64,000 nucleotides of DNA. It comes from Coprinellus micaceus. Its lineage: Eukaryota; Basidiomycota; Agaricomycetes; Agaricales; Psathyrellaceae. Of this stretch, positions 42,486 through 53,146 are shown piece after piece. The DNA is taken from positions 2,108,001-2,172,000 of the forward strand of contig OX596345.1 in NCBI GenBank assembly GCA_951394405.1, given 5' to 3'. The notes under the pieces were generated by a model, which was not told the DNA's origin, did no database searches, and saw only the letters and a list, made by a program, of their open reading frames with translations. Made by a program: the position numbers and the translations under genes. Numbering within the stretch: position 1 is the first letter of the stretch; every line of letters begins with the position of its first letter.

Positions 42486-44555
42486 ACGAATGAAGCACTC
42501 CCGCCCGAGGACAATGATGCGCTTGTCGATCAAGCACTTCGTGCGGGATCCGTGTTGGGAGTCCCAGATGTTGAAGTAGGCTGTGGTGGAAGTGCTGCGG
42601 TCCGACTCTTTGATAACCCGAGGCATAGCCGTCAGGTGGACATAGACAGACAGAGGGAAGGCCTTGATGGCCACCCTGATGTCGCCAGGGGTGGTGGGAT
42701 CGTTACTCGGGTTACGATACCGAGGACAGCCGACGATCTTGAGGTAAGACGTCGACGAGGGGAGACCTGCCCAGATCTTCTTGGCAAGGTCGGGATAAGC
42801 GGCGTGTAGCCACCTGCGAATGACATTGAGGTCAGACTCGGACGGTACTTCCATAGTGGTGAGGGCCCAGCCCCCAGTGGTGTTGCTCCCGGAGAGGATG
42901 CAAATCCTCGACTGCTGGACTTCGAGAGCTGTGTTGAGACCGCCTTGCACGGTTTCCCAAGGAGGAGTGGGGGCCTTGACGCCCTCGCCGAAGATGACGA
43001 TGACTTGCCTTTGAGAAGGCCTGTCAATCGTGAAGGGAGCCTTCGCGGGCTTCTTCTTCTTCAACTTCGAAGAATTGGAAGCACCGGAAGACGAGGGGTT
43101 CGCATCTACCATCTTTGCGATGGAAGCTGCAGGGAGATCGGGGCGGGCCTTCACCAAAATGGCGGTGGACTCAGCCTTGGAGAGGTTGGCAGCCTTGCGT
43201 GCGACAACAACGAAGGTTTGCCAAGCCTTAGGTTTCGTCTTCCCAGCCCTAGGGCCAGCGGGAAGACCTCCACCTGAGGGAGGTCGCTGGAACGGGACTG
43301 TCGGTCAAGCCGGTTGGGCATGGACAGGGGTCGATCCAGTGATCAGGAGAGTGGGCCGGTCCTCCGGGCCTTTTGCGGGCTTCGGGGGAGCAGCTGGAAC
43401 TTTGCCCTTGCCCTTCTTCTGGGTTGCCGCTGGAAATGGACGACTCGGATCGGGGGCCAGGGCTGGAGGTGGAGCCTGGGCTGGAGCCTGGGCTGGAACG
43501 ACATCCAGATCCATGGCCAGGTCTGCCGGAGTGGGCTGGGCCTGGTCTGTGCGCCAGGTGGGGGTTGGGGGTCTAAACACCCTATGCTGCACCGTGGGAT
43601 TTTCCCCCTGATCGTCCCAGTCAGAAGGCTGGGGATTGGGGGAGAGAGAGAAATTGTCAGCATTGGACAATTGTCCATCCGCTGGGAAGAGTTGCTCGTG
43701 TGCCATAGGTGCATAGACTGCAGGGGGGTTGAGAGCAATGGAATCAGCCCAGGAAGAGCCCTGGACTGCAGCAGTCAGCCTGTCAAAGGCTGACGAGATA
43801 AGGTCGACTTCTTTGACGGCCATGTCTTCCGTTTCCGTGTCCTGAGACGGTGGGGGAATGTCATGGTTGAGGAAGTAGGTGGTGAGAAGGTGGAGGGTGT
43901 CAGAGGCCTCTCGCAGGGATGTGATAGACCTCATAGGGACTACCATCAAAGCTTGACTAGTAGCACCCTCCATGGTTGGAGCTCCCGGCTCTTGATGCAA
44001 CATCTCTGAACTCGCAGAGCCCCTGGGGGTCTGTGACGCCTCTGCTCTGGCAGCTGCCAGGCGAGCCTGGAGAGCCTGAGCAGAGAGCGGAAGTGTGTCC
44101 AACGGATCCTCATCATCTCCTTCCGTTGAAGCATGAGAGAGGGGCCTGTACATTCCTCGCTGGGAGGGAACGTCCGGGCGATAGCGGTCCCTGGTGGAGG
44201 ACACACGAGATTGAGACAACCTGAAAGACACCCCCGACTCTGTGGAGACGGTAGATGCTGCACGGGCAATCAGAGTGTGCTGGTATCTACCCCCAGGGGA
44301 GGTAGCACGTGAGTGAGGAGGAGGGAGGGTCTTGGGAGGCTGAGCCTGCGATTGAGATCGAGTGCCCGGGGGCGACGACGACAACGGGGGCGGGTCCCAC
44401 GGGTGCGATGTTGGCATCGAGGATGCTGATGGCGAGTGGTTGTACCGATAACGCCGGGCATCGTCTTCCTATGTGTTGAGTAGCGAGAGATGCGAGGTGG
44501 AGAGTGTGTGGCCCAAAGAGGAAGGTGGTGGTACAAGATCAAGAAGCGCGTGACA

Positions 44556-44838
44556 TGGAGTGCATAGAGGCTGCCCGTGAAGGGGGCCTTGGTGTAGAGG
44601 AAGCCAGATGGCTGGGATCTCGGGACGACGTGCGGGATCAGTTGCCCAGTGGGGACGACTTCTCCTGGCATGCGGCGGGTTTTTTCTTTGATGAGGACAT
44701 CAGTGATGCCCTCAGTGGTCGTATACCAGCCTGGCAGCCAGCGGTACACCTTCCTGACAATGGGTAGAGTTGTTACAAGTGTGGAGATTGGTCGGCCTGA
44801 ATAGGAAGGTGGTGGTAAGAGATCAAGAAGCGATGTCA
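44556..44838 (-). mobile_element. LINE-A 5' end fragment
   Basis: Minus-strand 5' UTR and the first ~50 codons' worth of ORF1 sequence of LINE-A. It starts at GCTTCTTGATCTCTTACC (~44838) and ends at CTCTATGCACTCCA, where the LINE-B copy 2 5' end begins. The two 5' ends are thus stacked in tandem. The reading frame is broken. Confidence 0.75.
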
Positions 44839-46081
44839 TTACCTGCTGTCCTCAGTCATCAAACTCAGCAACCATGCTGAGCATGTCAAGGGCCGCACCC
44901 TCGAGGAGGATGCAGTGGCCCCGTTCTTTATGCAGGTTGAAAAGGAGATGCCCGGTCTCTCCGACATGTACAATCTCAACACCACAGAAGGAGTGGAGGG
45001 ACTCTCTGTGGCGATTGAGAAGGTGTTCTCTGATGCATGGTTCACTCACTCTGAGGAGTACATCATTACCCCCTGCTCAAAAAAGTGGTGGACTGATGAA
45101 TGTCAGAAAGCGTATGACGAGTGGAAAGCGGATGACTCTGCTGAAACCTGTGGTGCATTTTGACATCTTGTAAAAAAGACGCGTCGAGAATTCTTTGATG
45201 AACGCATCAAAGACATCTCAGAAACAGACAAGCGCCCCTGGGACCTACTGGACTGGGTCAAGGAACGCAAGAACCCGCCGTGCGAGGCTATCCAACATAA
45301 CGGACAGCCTTGTCACAATCTCGACCAGCTTTGGGGAGCCTTGCATGGCACCTACAATGCGGCCAACGACCGACCAGTCAATCTGAGCCTACTGGACGAA
45401 CTCCCCGATGAACCCGTCAGGGAATGGCCAGTTTTCTCTCTCCTAGAAATGAGGCAAGCCCTAGAGGCATGCTCATCTCGTTCTGCTCCAGGCCCTGACC
45501 ATGTTACGTGGCAGCACCTGAAGTACATCTTTGCCGTACCTGAATGTGAAAAGGTCGTGATGGACTTGGCCAATGCCTGCATAAAAACTGGGCACTGGCC
45601 AAAACATTTCAAGGACTCGCTTTCGATTATCATACCAAAACCGAATAAGCCGTCCTACTCTGCCCCAAAGGTGTTCAGACCCATTGTGCTTCTGAACACC
45701 CTTGGTAAATTGGTTGAAAAGATGATTTCCAACCGTTTTCAGTTTGACATGATCAAGTATGATCTTGTCGATCCAAATCAAATGGGAGGAGTGTGTCAGC
45801 GCTCCGCCGAAGACGCAGGCCTGTTCCTCACGCACTTGGTGCAGACGGGATGGGCGCCGACTGGCGAATACCGCCAACGGTTCAATATTCGTAACCAAGA
45901 CTCACACAAGTGCGAGTGTGGTTGTCCGATGCAAACTAGGCATCATATCTTTACCCAGTGCAGAGTGCTGGAAACTGCTGATTGTGACCCCGGCTACATC
46001 TGGGAGCTCGTTTGGTTCTTAGAAGATAACCCAAAGGCATTCACCTTTGGGTTTGAATACGCCCCACAGGGGGATGGTTGA
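44839..46081 (+). pseudogene. LINE-A ORF2 with in-frame internal deletion (copy 7)
   Basis: Opens SSVIKLSNHAEHVKGRTLEED, stop TGA at 45161 (CGA elsewhere), then continuous from ~45165 through NLDQLWGALHGTYNAANDRP, APGPDHVTWQHLKYIF and MGGVCQRSAEDAGLF. At ~45852 it fuses to the Cys/His tail KCECGCPMQTRHHIFTQC and ends at EYAPQGDG. The deletion keeps the frame, giving a 246-codon chimera from 45341, but without catalytic residues. Confidence 0.75.
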
Positions 46082-46559
46082 GAGGACGCGGCCTCGTCTG
46101 CTCTGGACTGGTCTTTGCTGGTTAAAGGTCTCGCGTGGAGGGAGTTGGGTAGGCCTGATCTGACTGTGTCAGTCCTTGCAACTAATGTGGTCAAGGGTCA
46201 GGTGAAGTGGGGTTTCCCTGTGAGGGGGAGCCCTCCGGCGGGCTGCAAGGAGCACACTGGGAGCCCATAACACCTCGTGGCGGACTGGTACTGGTGGGGA
46301 GTGGACTGGGCTGGGTGGGAATGCCGACTCAATATACTGATATGTTAGTGCCGCAAGGCCTTTCACTGTCTGTCTGCTGGTTGGGGGTAAAACCTCAAGT
46401 GCTGGGTGTCTCCAAATTGTCAATATTTCGTGTTTCGTAATTGCAGTAGTACTTAGTTAGTGACACTCGTGCTCTCTTTGTATGTTGATAGCGACCGGAC
46501 TGCCATCGTGCCCCAGTATATAAACCCTGATTTCAAAAAAAAAAAAAAAAAAAAAAAAA
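44839..46559 (+). mobile_element. LINE-A copy 7, internally deleted
   Basis: Begins after the EEP SDHY motif, runs to the RT fingers (LVQTGW), then jumps directly to the C-terminal tail (APTGEYRQRFNIRNQDSHKC), the 3' UTR and poly(A) at ~46536-46559. RT palm, thumb and RNase H are deleted. Its 3' UTR is diverged at 46160-46260 from the other LINE-A copies, so it represents a separate subfamily. Confidence 0.8.
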
Positions 46560-48511
46560 GGGCAGACAGCACAGGTGAGAGGGCAGAGCCCTGTCCCACC
46601 CCCATGTCTGCCTGGAAAGGTTCCAAAGTAGAGCCATTCCACATGTATGATGTATGGTGCTCCACCAGGTAATGTTCAAAGAAGGTCACCACCATAGGAT
46701 GGAAGCCTTGCTTTCGAAGTACCCCACGTAAGAACTTGTGGTTGATGGACAGGAAGAACTGAGTGATGTCAAAAGCAACAACCCTGCTGCCCATCCCGTC
46801 CACACCAAGTGCATGAGGAACAGGCCTGCATCTTCGGTGGAGCGCTGACACACTCCTCCCATTTGATTTGGGTCAACAAGATCGTACTTGATCATGTCAA
46901 ACTGAAAATGGTTGGAAATCATCTTTTCAACCAATTTACCAAGGGTGTTCAAGAGCACGATAGGTCTGAACGCCTTTGGGGCAGAGTAGGACGGCTTATT
47001 CCCCTTCGGTATGATAACCGAAAGTGAGTCCTTGAAGTGTTTTGGCCAGTGCCCAGTTTTTATGCAGGCATTGGCCAAGTCCATCACGACCTTTTCACAT
47101 TCTGGTACAGCAAAGATATACCTTCAGGTGCTGCTATGTAACATGGTCAGGGCCTGGAGCAGATCAAGATGAGCACGCCTCTAAGGCTTGCCTCAGTTCT
47201 AATCAAGAGAATTCTGGCCATTCCCTGACAGGCTCATCAGGGAGTTCGTCCAGAAGACTCAGGTTGACCGGTTGGTCGTTTGCCACATTGTAAGTGCTGT
47301 GCAAGGCACCCCAAAGCTGGTTGAGATTGTAACAAGGCTGTCCATTATGTTGGATAGCCTCACACAGTGGGTTCTTGCGCTCCTTGACCCAGTCCATTAG
47401 GTCCCAAGGGTGCTTGTCTGTTTCTGAGATATCCTTGATGCATTCATCAAAGAATTCTTGACAGGTCTTCTTTACAAGACGTTGAAATGCACCACAAGTT
47501 TCAGCAGAGTCATCCGCTTTCCATTCGTCATACGCTTTCTGACACTTGTCAGTCCACCACTTTTTTGAGTGGGGGGTAATGATGTACTCCTCAGAGTGGG
47601 CGAACCACACATCAGAGAATACCTTTTCAATCGCCACAGAGAGTTCCTCCACTCCTTCTGTGGTTTTGAGATTGTACAGGTTGGAGAGACCGGGCATCTC
47701 TTCTTCGACCTGCATAAAGAAGGGGGCAACCGCATCCTCCTTGAGGGTGCGGCCCTTGACATGCTCAGCATGGTTGCTGAGTTTGATGACCGAGGACAGC
47801 AGATAGTGGTCTGAAGTCCCCTTCAGGTCCTGGTCCCTCAGCAGTGTGGCTGAGAGGACATAGGCAGGTTGTGCAAACACCATGTCTATTACAGACCTGA
47901 TGTTTGCATTGGTGTAGGACACGTAGGTGGGTCCTGGATTGACAGGTGGGGAGTATTCCACACCTAGGTGGGCTGCTGTTTCCAGCAGTAGAATAGCTGT
48001 ATCTCCATGGTTCAGAACGGCATTGTCCCACTCCCTGGAGTGACAGTTGAAGTCTCCAGCCATGTAGTCCATGGCTGGGAGTGATTCTGCGTGGCGATTG
48101 AGCAAATGAATTGCTCGATGGTCGGCATCTGAGTATACATTCATGAGATGCATGGGCTCATTGCCTGCGAACAAGGAGATTACCATAACATCTCAATTGT
48201 TGATAAGATCTTGACAGGAGGTTGGGCGGAGGATGTCCAATCTCTTATTTACATAGGCCATGACACGTGGGTGTGTCTCAGGCTCGGTGGGCGGGACCAT
48301 GCAGGTCCACTTAGGATGACAGGGTGAGCCCCATACTGCTGTACCTTCTTTGTCCTGTGCAGAGGGGGCGTGGCGAATGAGCCTCCAGAGAGGCTCTTGT
48401 AAGAAAACAATGTCCAATGATTTACATTGCGATTTGAGAAGTACTACAAGGTTGTTCGGCGACTTAGCAATATTGAATGAAATAACCCTAACCTTCTGTA
48501 ATATTGTACTC
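46560..48511 (-). pseudogene. LINE-A ORF2, endonuclease and partial RT (copy 8)
   Basis: The EEP/linker region is open for 327 codons (47203-48186), with GDFNCHSREWDNAVLNHG, TSDHYLLSSV, REWPEFS. A stop at 48187-48192 separates it from the N-terminal part (VISFNIAKSPNN, FLQEPLWRLIRH), and frameshifts near 47115 and 46785 break the RT region. AFDITQFFLSINHKF replaces AFDIAQFFPSINHEF. Confidence 0.75.
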
Positions 48512-49456
48512 AACATTAGGAGGGGTAAGGTTAGATTGAAGCCTGCCACAGTCTTGTGACAATCATGTACCTGCTTGTTGAGTGCGTCGATCTGGGCCTG
48601 GTTGAACCTCACGTACCAGAACGGACATTTCCCTGACTCAGCGTTGTGGCCCTCCTTCCTGCAGTTGATACAACGTACACGATGGGGGCAAGATTTGATC
48701 TCCTCCACAGTGGGAGGGATAGGGTATGGGGTCTGCTTGGGCTTGCCCTTGCAGCAGCTCGCATGGTGACGATGCTCCTCCCAAGTATGAGACTCGCCAC
48801 AGATGGGGCACCTGCAACAGGTCCAGCACATGAAGTTAGTGTGCCCCCACTTGCAACAGTTCTTGCAGAAGGGGACACCAGGGTGATGAGGGGTGGACCT
48901 GATAAGGCATGCCCTGCCAAAGATGTTGATGGTCTTGTTGTTCAAGGCCTTTGCACAGGTCCCAGCTTGGGAGTCCCAGATGTTGAAGTAGACGGTCACC
49001 GATGTGGAGGCCTTCGACTCAGAGTTAACAACCTGGGGGCAGGCAGTTGGGATATAGTGCAGTTTCAAGGGCGAGGCCTCAAATGTGCTGTCAATGTCAG
49101 AGAAAATTGTAGGATTTCCCCCGATGTGGTATTTGGGGACACCGTGTATCACGAGATAGCTGGTGGACTGAGGGAGACCGACCCACAGATTGCGGGACCC
49201 GTCTGGCAGTACTTGGGTGATCCACCCTCATGCAGCATTCAAGTCACACTCAGTCGGAACATCCGTCGTTCGAAGACTCCAACCCCCATAGGCCTGACTC
49301 TGACTGCCTGATAGGACTCGGAGCGTAGATCTGGCATGCTGAAGGATGTTGTTCATACCTGCCATGACAAACCCGCCGTCAATGGTAGGAATCTGACCAT
49401 CCTTCTGGTTGAATAGGACCATGATCTGCATGCGAGGTGGACCCTTGGTCATAGAC
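48512..49456 (-). pseudogene. LINE-A ORF1 C-terminus, fused to ORF2 by small indels (copy 8)
   Basis: Contains HGVPKYHIGGNPTIFSDID, WDSQAGTCAKALNNKTIN, CKNCCKWGHTNFMC, CPICGESH and CINCRKEGHNAESGKC. Indels near 48545 bring ORF1 and ORF2 into one frame, and the usual ORF1 stop is mutated (ATGTTGAG), so 48193-49152 reads as a single 319-codon ORF1-ORF2 fusion. This fusion is decay, not the ancestral arrangement. A frameshift lies near 49190. Confidence 0.75.
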
Positions 49457-50034
49457 GCTTCTTGATCTCTTACCACCACCTTCCTATTCGGGCTGACCTA
49501 TCTCCACTCTTGCAACAACTCTGCCCTGTTGTTAGGAAGGTGTACTGCCGACTGCTAGGCTGGTATACGACCACCGAGGGCATCACCAATGTCCTCATCG
49601 AAGAAAAAACCCGCCGTGCGCCAGGAGAAGTCGTCCCCACCAGGCAACCGATCCCGCATGTCGTCTCAAGATCCCAGCCACCAGGCTTCCTCTACACTGA
49701 GGCCCCCTTCGCGGGCAGCCTCTATGCACTCCAACAGGGACCCATCCCAGGCCCCTCAATCCACCTCATTAGGGGCGCAAGCCCGCGAACAATACACGCT
49801 GGACGTGCCCACCCTTTGGGGCCTGCACGGACCATCTCAAACATCGATGAGCACCGCCGCCCAGAGCGACGATGACCTGTTGAACATCAGCGGAGGGGGT
49901 ACGGGGGGTCAGAGCGCCCGCTCTGCCACCGTTCCACCATCCACAGTCTACAGGGAGAAGGATGGGACTGAGGATGACGACAAGAGTGACGAGGAGGAGG
50001 TGAGTCTCAGTTCGGAAGCGACCAGGACTCCATT
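49457..50034 (+). mobile_element. LINE-A copy 9, 5' end
   Basis: 5' terminus GCTTCTTGATCTCTTACC at 49458, 5' UTR, and ORF1 to about codon 149. It stops at ACTCCATTCC, where X3-associated sequence begins. The ORF1 piece at 52297-52945 may be the other side of the same copy, with the middle lost. Confidence 0.75.
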
Positions 50035-50048
50035 CCTACCTCTTAGGT
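49589..50048 (+). pseudogene. LINE-A ORF1 N-terminal fragment (copy 9)
   Basis: Starts MSSSKKKPAVRQEKSSPPG and is open for 153 codons with the acidic block DGTEDDDKSDEEEVSLSSEA. It runs out shortly after the X3 junction (FLPLR stop). Confidence 0.75.
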
Positions 50049-52296
50049 AGTGGACTCTGCAAGGTCCATATACCTAAGAGGTAGGCTGGTCCATGTGACT
50101 GAGGTGTCATGTAAACTAAAAATAACTGTGATGTCATAGTGATAAGATCTGTCAATGAGGTCATGATTTTCAGACACAGGGTGATGTCACACTCATTTAG
50201 ATAAGAAACAAACAGATTGCGATGAGCCCAATCACATTCAGTCCTTGGCTGATAAGGGTGATTTTGGTATCATTCGAAAGCCCTCACTTAGGGCTTTTTA
50301 ATGTGCGTAACATCGCTTGAATAACATCAATCCAACTGTCAAAAATCAGCATTTTGGTCTATTTCTCATGATTTGGGTACTTGTGAGCCCAGTTTCCATC
50401 TCAATGCCTGCTGTTTGATGCATGTTTGTTGTATTGGTGGAATGGGAGTGGTGCAGGGCCTCCAGCATAGCCATCATACTCTTTTTATCTATACCTGATC
50501 TTTGTAAAACAACTGAAATCTGTAAAAACCTGGTGATCTGCATGTGTGAAGGTCATTTCATGGCCCCATAAGCCTTTGAATGACACACTACATATTTTGA
50601 AGTGTTACATGTGTCCTACACTACCTCTTGCATCATCTCCCCCATCTTAAATCCACACCAGTCCTGCTGAATTCAGCTCAAAGTGCCAAAAATGATGAGC
50701 AACAGCTATATGCATGTGTGTTCAGTACAATGGAGACTGGGAAGACAAACCACCATGCACATAAAATCCAGATTCAAAAACGATGCAGAATACAAAAGAT
50801 GGGAAAGGAAACGGACCACACATGCCCAAGATATAGGAGGAACAGTGCTGACTTGGGGCAGTTGTGCTGAACAACTTTGCACTTGGGTTACAACTGGTAC
50901 CCAATGGGTGGTTTGGTCAATATCTTGGTAATGGGTGGTCTGTTTGCTTAGGTGTCTTTTGAGATTCATATTCGTAAATGACCTCCTCCAGATTATTAAA
51001 ACCATAAAGCGTGGGAACCATTACAGGCACCCCAAACCCGCAATATGTCTGTTTTCGCACAACTTGCTTGACACCTGATTGTAATGGATAGTGCTGGTCT
51101 GGGACTTAGAGCTGTGGTTTATACCATGTGAGATCACTGTCCCAATAGCCTTTGGGTGATCCAAAAGTATCTGTTTGAAAGCCCAGCAATAGAACAAGCA
51201 TGCATGTGCCATACACACCACTATATGAGGTCAGGCAAATTTGATGGGAGGTTCTTGTGTGATTTATTGGTGATAGCAAATAGCTAGGTGATTGCACTGC
51301 ATGTGTTTGCCAGCCCCCAATGTCAAAATATGTTCACTAATAACCCAAATATGTCTGAATCCCAGTGTGTAAGGGATCCTTGCATGCTGGTACTGGCCCT
51401 CACATACCATCCTATGGGGTGAGGGAAATTTAAGGGTGTGCTCTTGTGTGATTTATGGGTGGTGGCAGGTGGCAGGGTGATCACATTGCATGTGTCCACT
51501 TACCCATACTGCCAAAACCTGTCTTCTAATTATCCAAATACCCCTGAGGCCCAGTGTGTTACGTGTAGTCATGTGGTAGTACACACCCTCCTGTTCATCC
51601 AACTGGAGTTTTCACAGGGTTCACACATCACATTGTGTGCCAAAAGAATGGAACAGTGTCCTCACAAACCTGGAATTTTGAAACCTGCCATTTTATATAT
51701 GTGGGAGCCGAATTTGACTTTGCAATACACACATCCAAATAGAGGCTGACAAGGGCTTTCTAGCAATACCAAAATCATCCTTATCGGCCAAGAAGTGACT
51801 CTGATATCAGGCATGTGATTTTGAATAGTCTTATCTAAATGAGTCTCATCTCAATCTCAGATCTGCATGACATCATTGACAGTTTGGCATGTATGACATC
51901 ATATCTATTTATATATGTGTGACACCATAACTTGTTTGTTTGGCATGTTTGTCTTTGTTTGTTGTGTCACAGTGTGACTGTAACACCTGAGCTGAGCTCA
52001 CCTGGGTATCAGCTCAGCTAGATAGCCTGGTATGATGGGGGGCACTTGTACTGGAGCTGAGCTTTGCACGCTGGAGCTGAGCTCCCACGGTGCGAGCAGC
52101 TCAGCTCCTCACATCAGCTGGACCACTCTCAGCTGGATCTGTGCCAGCCCACAGCTGAGCTGATGTGTTTTTAGCTGAGCTCAGACCCAGCTGGTCCAGC
52201 CCAGCCCACCTGCCTGCCAAGCTGGCCGGCTCTAAGCCAGGGAGCTGAGGCTCGCTGGGTCCGGCTTAGAGCTGGCCAGCTGGGGTGACCTAGGTG
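50035..52296. mobile_element. Noncoding element X3 (left side rearranged)
   Basis: No coding gene seen. Left part (50035-50106) is a terminal hairpin pair TACCTCTTAGGTA / TACCTAAGAGGTA ending in CCATGTGACTGAGGTG, the same structure as the X1 right end. Then ATTTAGATAAG at ~50198, a core with GGTATCATTCGAAAGC and CACACATGCCCAAGATATAGGAG shared in pattern with X1 and X2, the mirrored CTTATCTAAATGAG at ~51830, and a GAGCTCAGCTG-rich array at 51985-52285. The right end GTGACCTAGGTG at 52296 is a two-mismatch variant of the family terminus. Left and right flanks are both LINE-A ORF1 but ~1.6 kb apart in the family, so a deletion accompanied or followed insertion. Confidence 0.5.
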
Positions 52297-52945
52297 TACT
52301 TCAACATCTGGGACTCCCAAACAGGAAGGCCTTGAACAACAAGACCATCAACATCTTTGGCAGGACATGCCTCATCAGGTCCACTCCTCACCACCCTGGT
52401 GTCCCCTTCTGCAAGAATTGCTGCAAGTGGGGGCATGCACACTTCATCTGTCGAGGTCAATGCAGGTGTCCCACCTGTGCCAGGTCTCACTCTTGGGAGG
52501 AGCATTGTCAACATGCTCACTGCTGCAAGGGCCACCCCAAGCAGACTCCAAAACCCATCCCCCTACTCTGGAGAATGTACCTATCTGTCCCCATTGTATA
52601 AATTGTATCAACTGCAGGAAGGAGGACCATAACGTGGAGTCATCAAAATGTATGCAAGGTTCAACTGTGCCCAGATTAACAATCTCAACAAGCAGGTACA
52701 TGGTTATCAAGATTGTGACAGTCCTCAATCCTAACCCCACCCTTCCTTAATAATGTCTAGTACAACATTACGGAAGATTAGGGTTTTAAATTTCAATATT
52801 GCTAAGTTGTGGAACAACCTTGAAGTACTTCTCAAAGAATAATGTAAATTGTTGGATGTTATATTCTTGCAAGAGACTCCTTGGATGCTCATTCACCATG
52901 CCCCTTCTGCATATGACAAGGAAGGTACTGTGGTATGGGGTTCAC
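52297..52945 (+). pseudogene. LINE-A ORF1 knuckles and ORF2 start, decayed
   Basis: Reads YFNIWDSQTG, NNKTINIFGRTCLIRSTPHH, CKNCCKWGHAHFIC, then degenerate knuckles with frame changes at ~52560. The ORF1/ORF2 overlap ATGTCTAG is at ~52755. ORF2 begins MSSTTLRKIRVLNFNIAKL and stops after a few dozen codons (TAA near 52842). It ends at 52945, joined head-to-head to another LINE fragment. Confidence 0.75.
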
Positions 52946-53143
52946 CCCCCCAGTAGGAGACATACAAAATGCTCCTATAATCCAGCATGCTGCTTTACGC
53001 CCCATGGTGGTGAGTTGTGCAAGTGTGCCCTTGATTTGGGCACCTTTGAAGTACCACAACCTGTGCCTGTATGTGGCTGTAGAAAGCACACATGTCCAGT
53101 ACAGGATGTGTTTGTTCTTGGGTGAGAGCCCTTGAGTAGGATT
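52946..53143 (-). pseudogene. LINE ORF2 thumb fragment
   Basis: The minus strand reads LSPKNKHILYWTCVLSTATY, GHRLWYFKGAQIKGTLAQLT and KAACWIIGAFCMSPTGGV. It is related to both LINE-A and LINE-B but matches neither closely, so it may be a third lineage. It ends next to the Crinkler-like gene. Confidence 0.7.
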
Positions 53144-53146
53144 AGA

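Larger units (their letters stand above)
38737..44417 (-). pseudogene. LINE-B ORF1 (gag-like), one stop, split by nested LINE-B
   Basis: Two blocks: 42486-44417 and 38737-39140. The N-terminus is MPTSHPWDPPPLSSSPPG, followed by Ser/Pro/Gln-rich sequence, a helical region (SLREASDTLHLLTTYFLNH), AAVQGSSWADSI as in LINE-A, and an Ala/Pro-rich stretch. One TGA near 43303 (CGA ancestral) precedes PTVPFQRPPSGG. Then come VIVIFGEGVKAP, SGSNTTGGWALTTMEVPSESD and WDSQHGSRTK. After the insert, knuckles CQNCWRCGHPTVGC, CPICSQPH and CINCRKEGHIATDRRC follow. Family homology to LINE-A ORF1 is clear in order and spacing, weak in sequence. Confidence 0.8.
37243..44555 (-). mobile_element. LINE-B copy 2, full 5' end, split by LINE-B copy 3
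   Basis: The 5' terminus (GCTTCTTGATCTTGTACC on the minus strand at ~44550) matches the LINE-A 5' end. ORF1 runs from 44417 through 42486, is interrupted by copy 3 (39141-42485), and resumes at 39140 to its stop at 38737. ORF2 starts at 38744 and continues to 37243 in the RT fingers, where a LINE-A 3' fragment interrupts it. The 17 bp duplication ACGAATGAAGCACTCCC (39124-39140, 42486-42502) marks the nested insert. Confidence 0.85.
46560..49456 (-). mobile_element. LINE-A copy 8, ORF1 C-terminus to RT
   Basis: Minus-strand sequence from the ORF1 block TKGPPRMQIMVLFNQKDG (49456) through knuckles, ORF2 EEP and linker to the RT block GQGSALSPVLSAL at 46560. The downstream end abuts the poly(A) of copy 7 and the upstream end abuts the 5' terminus of copy 9. 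Confidence 0.8.
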
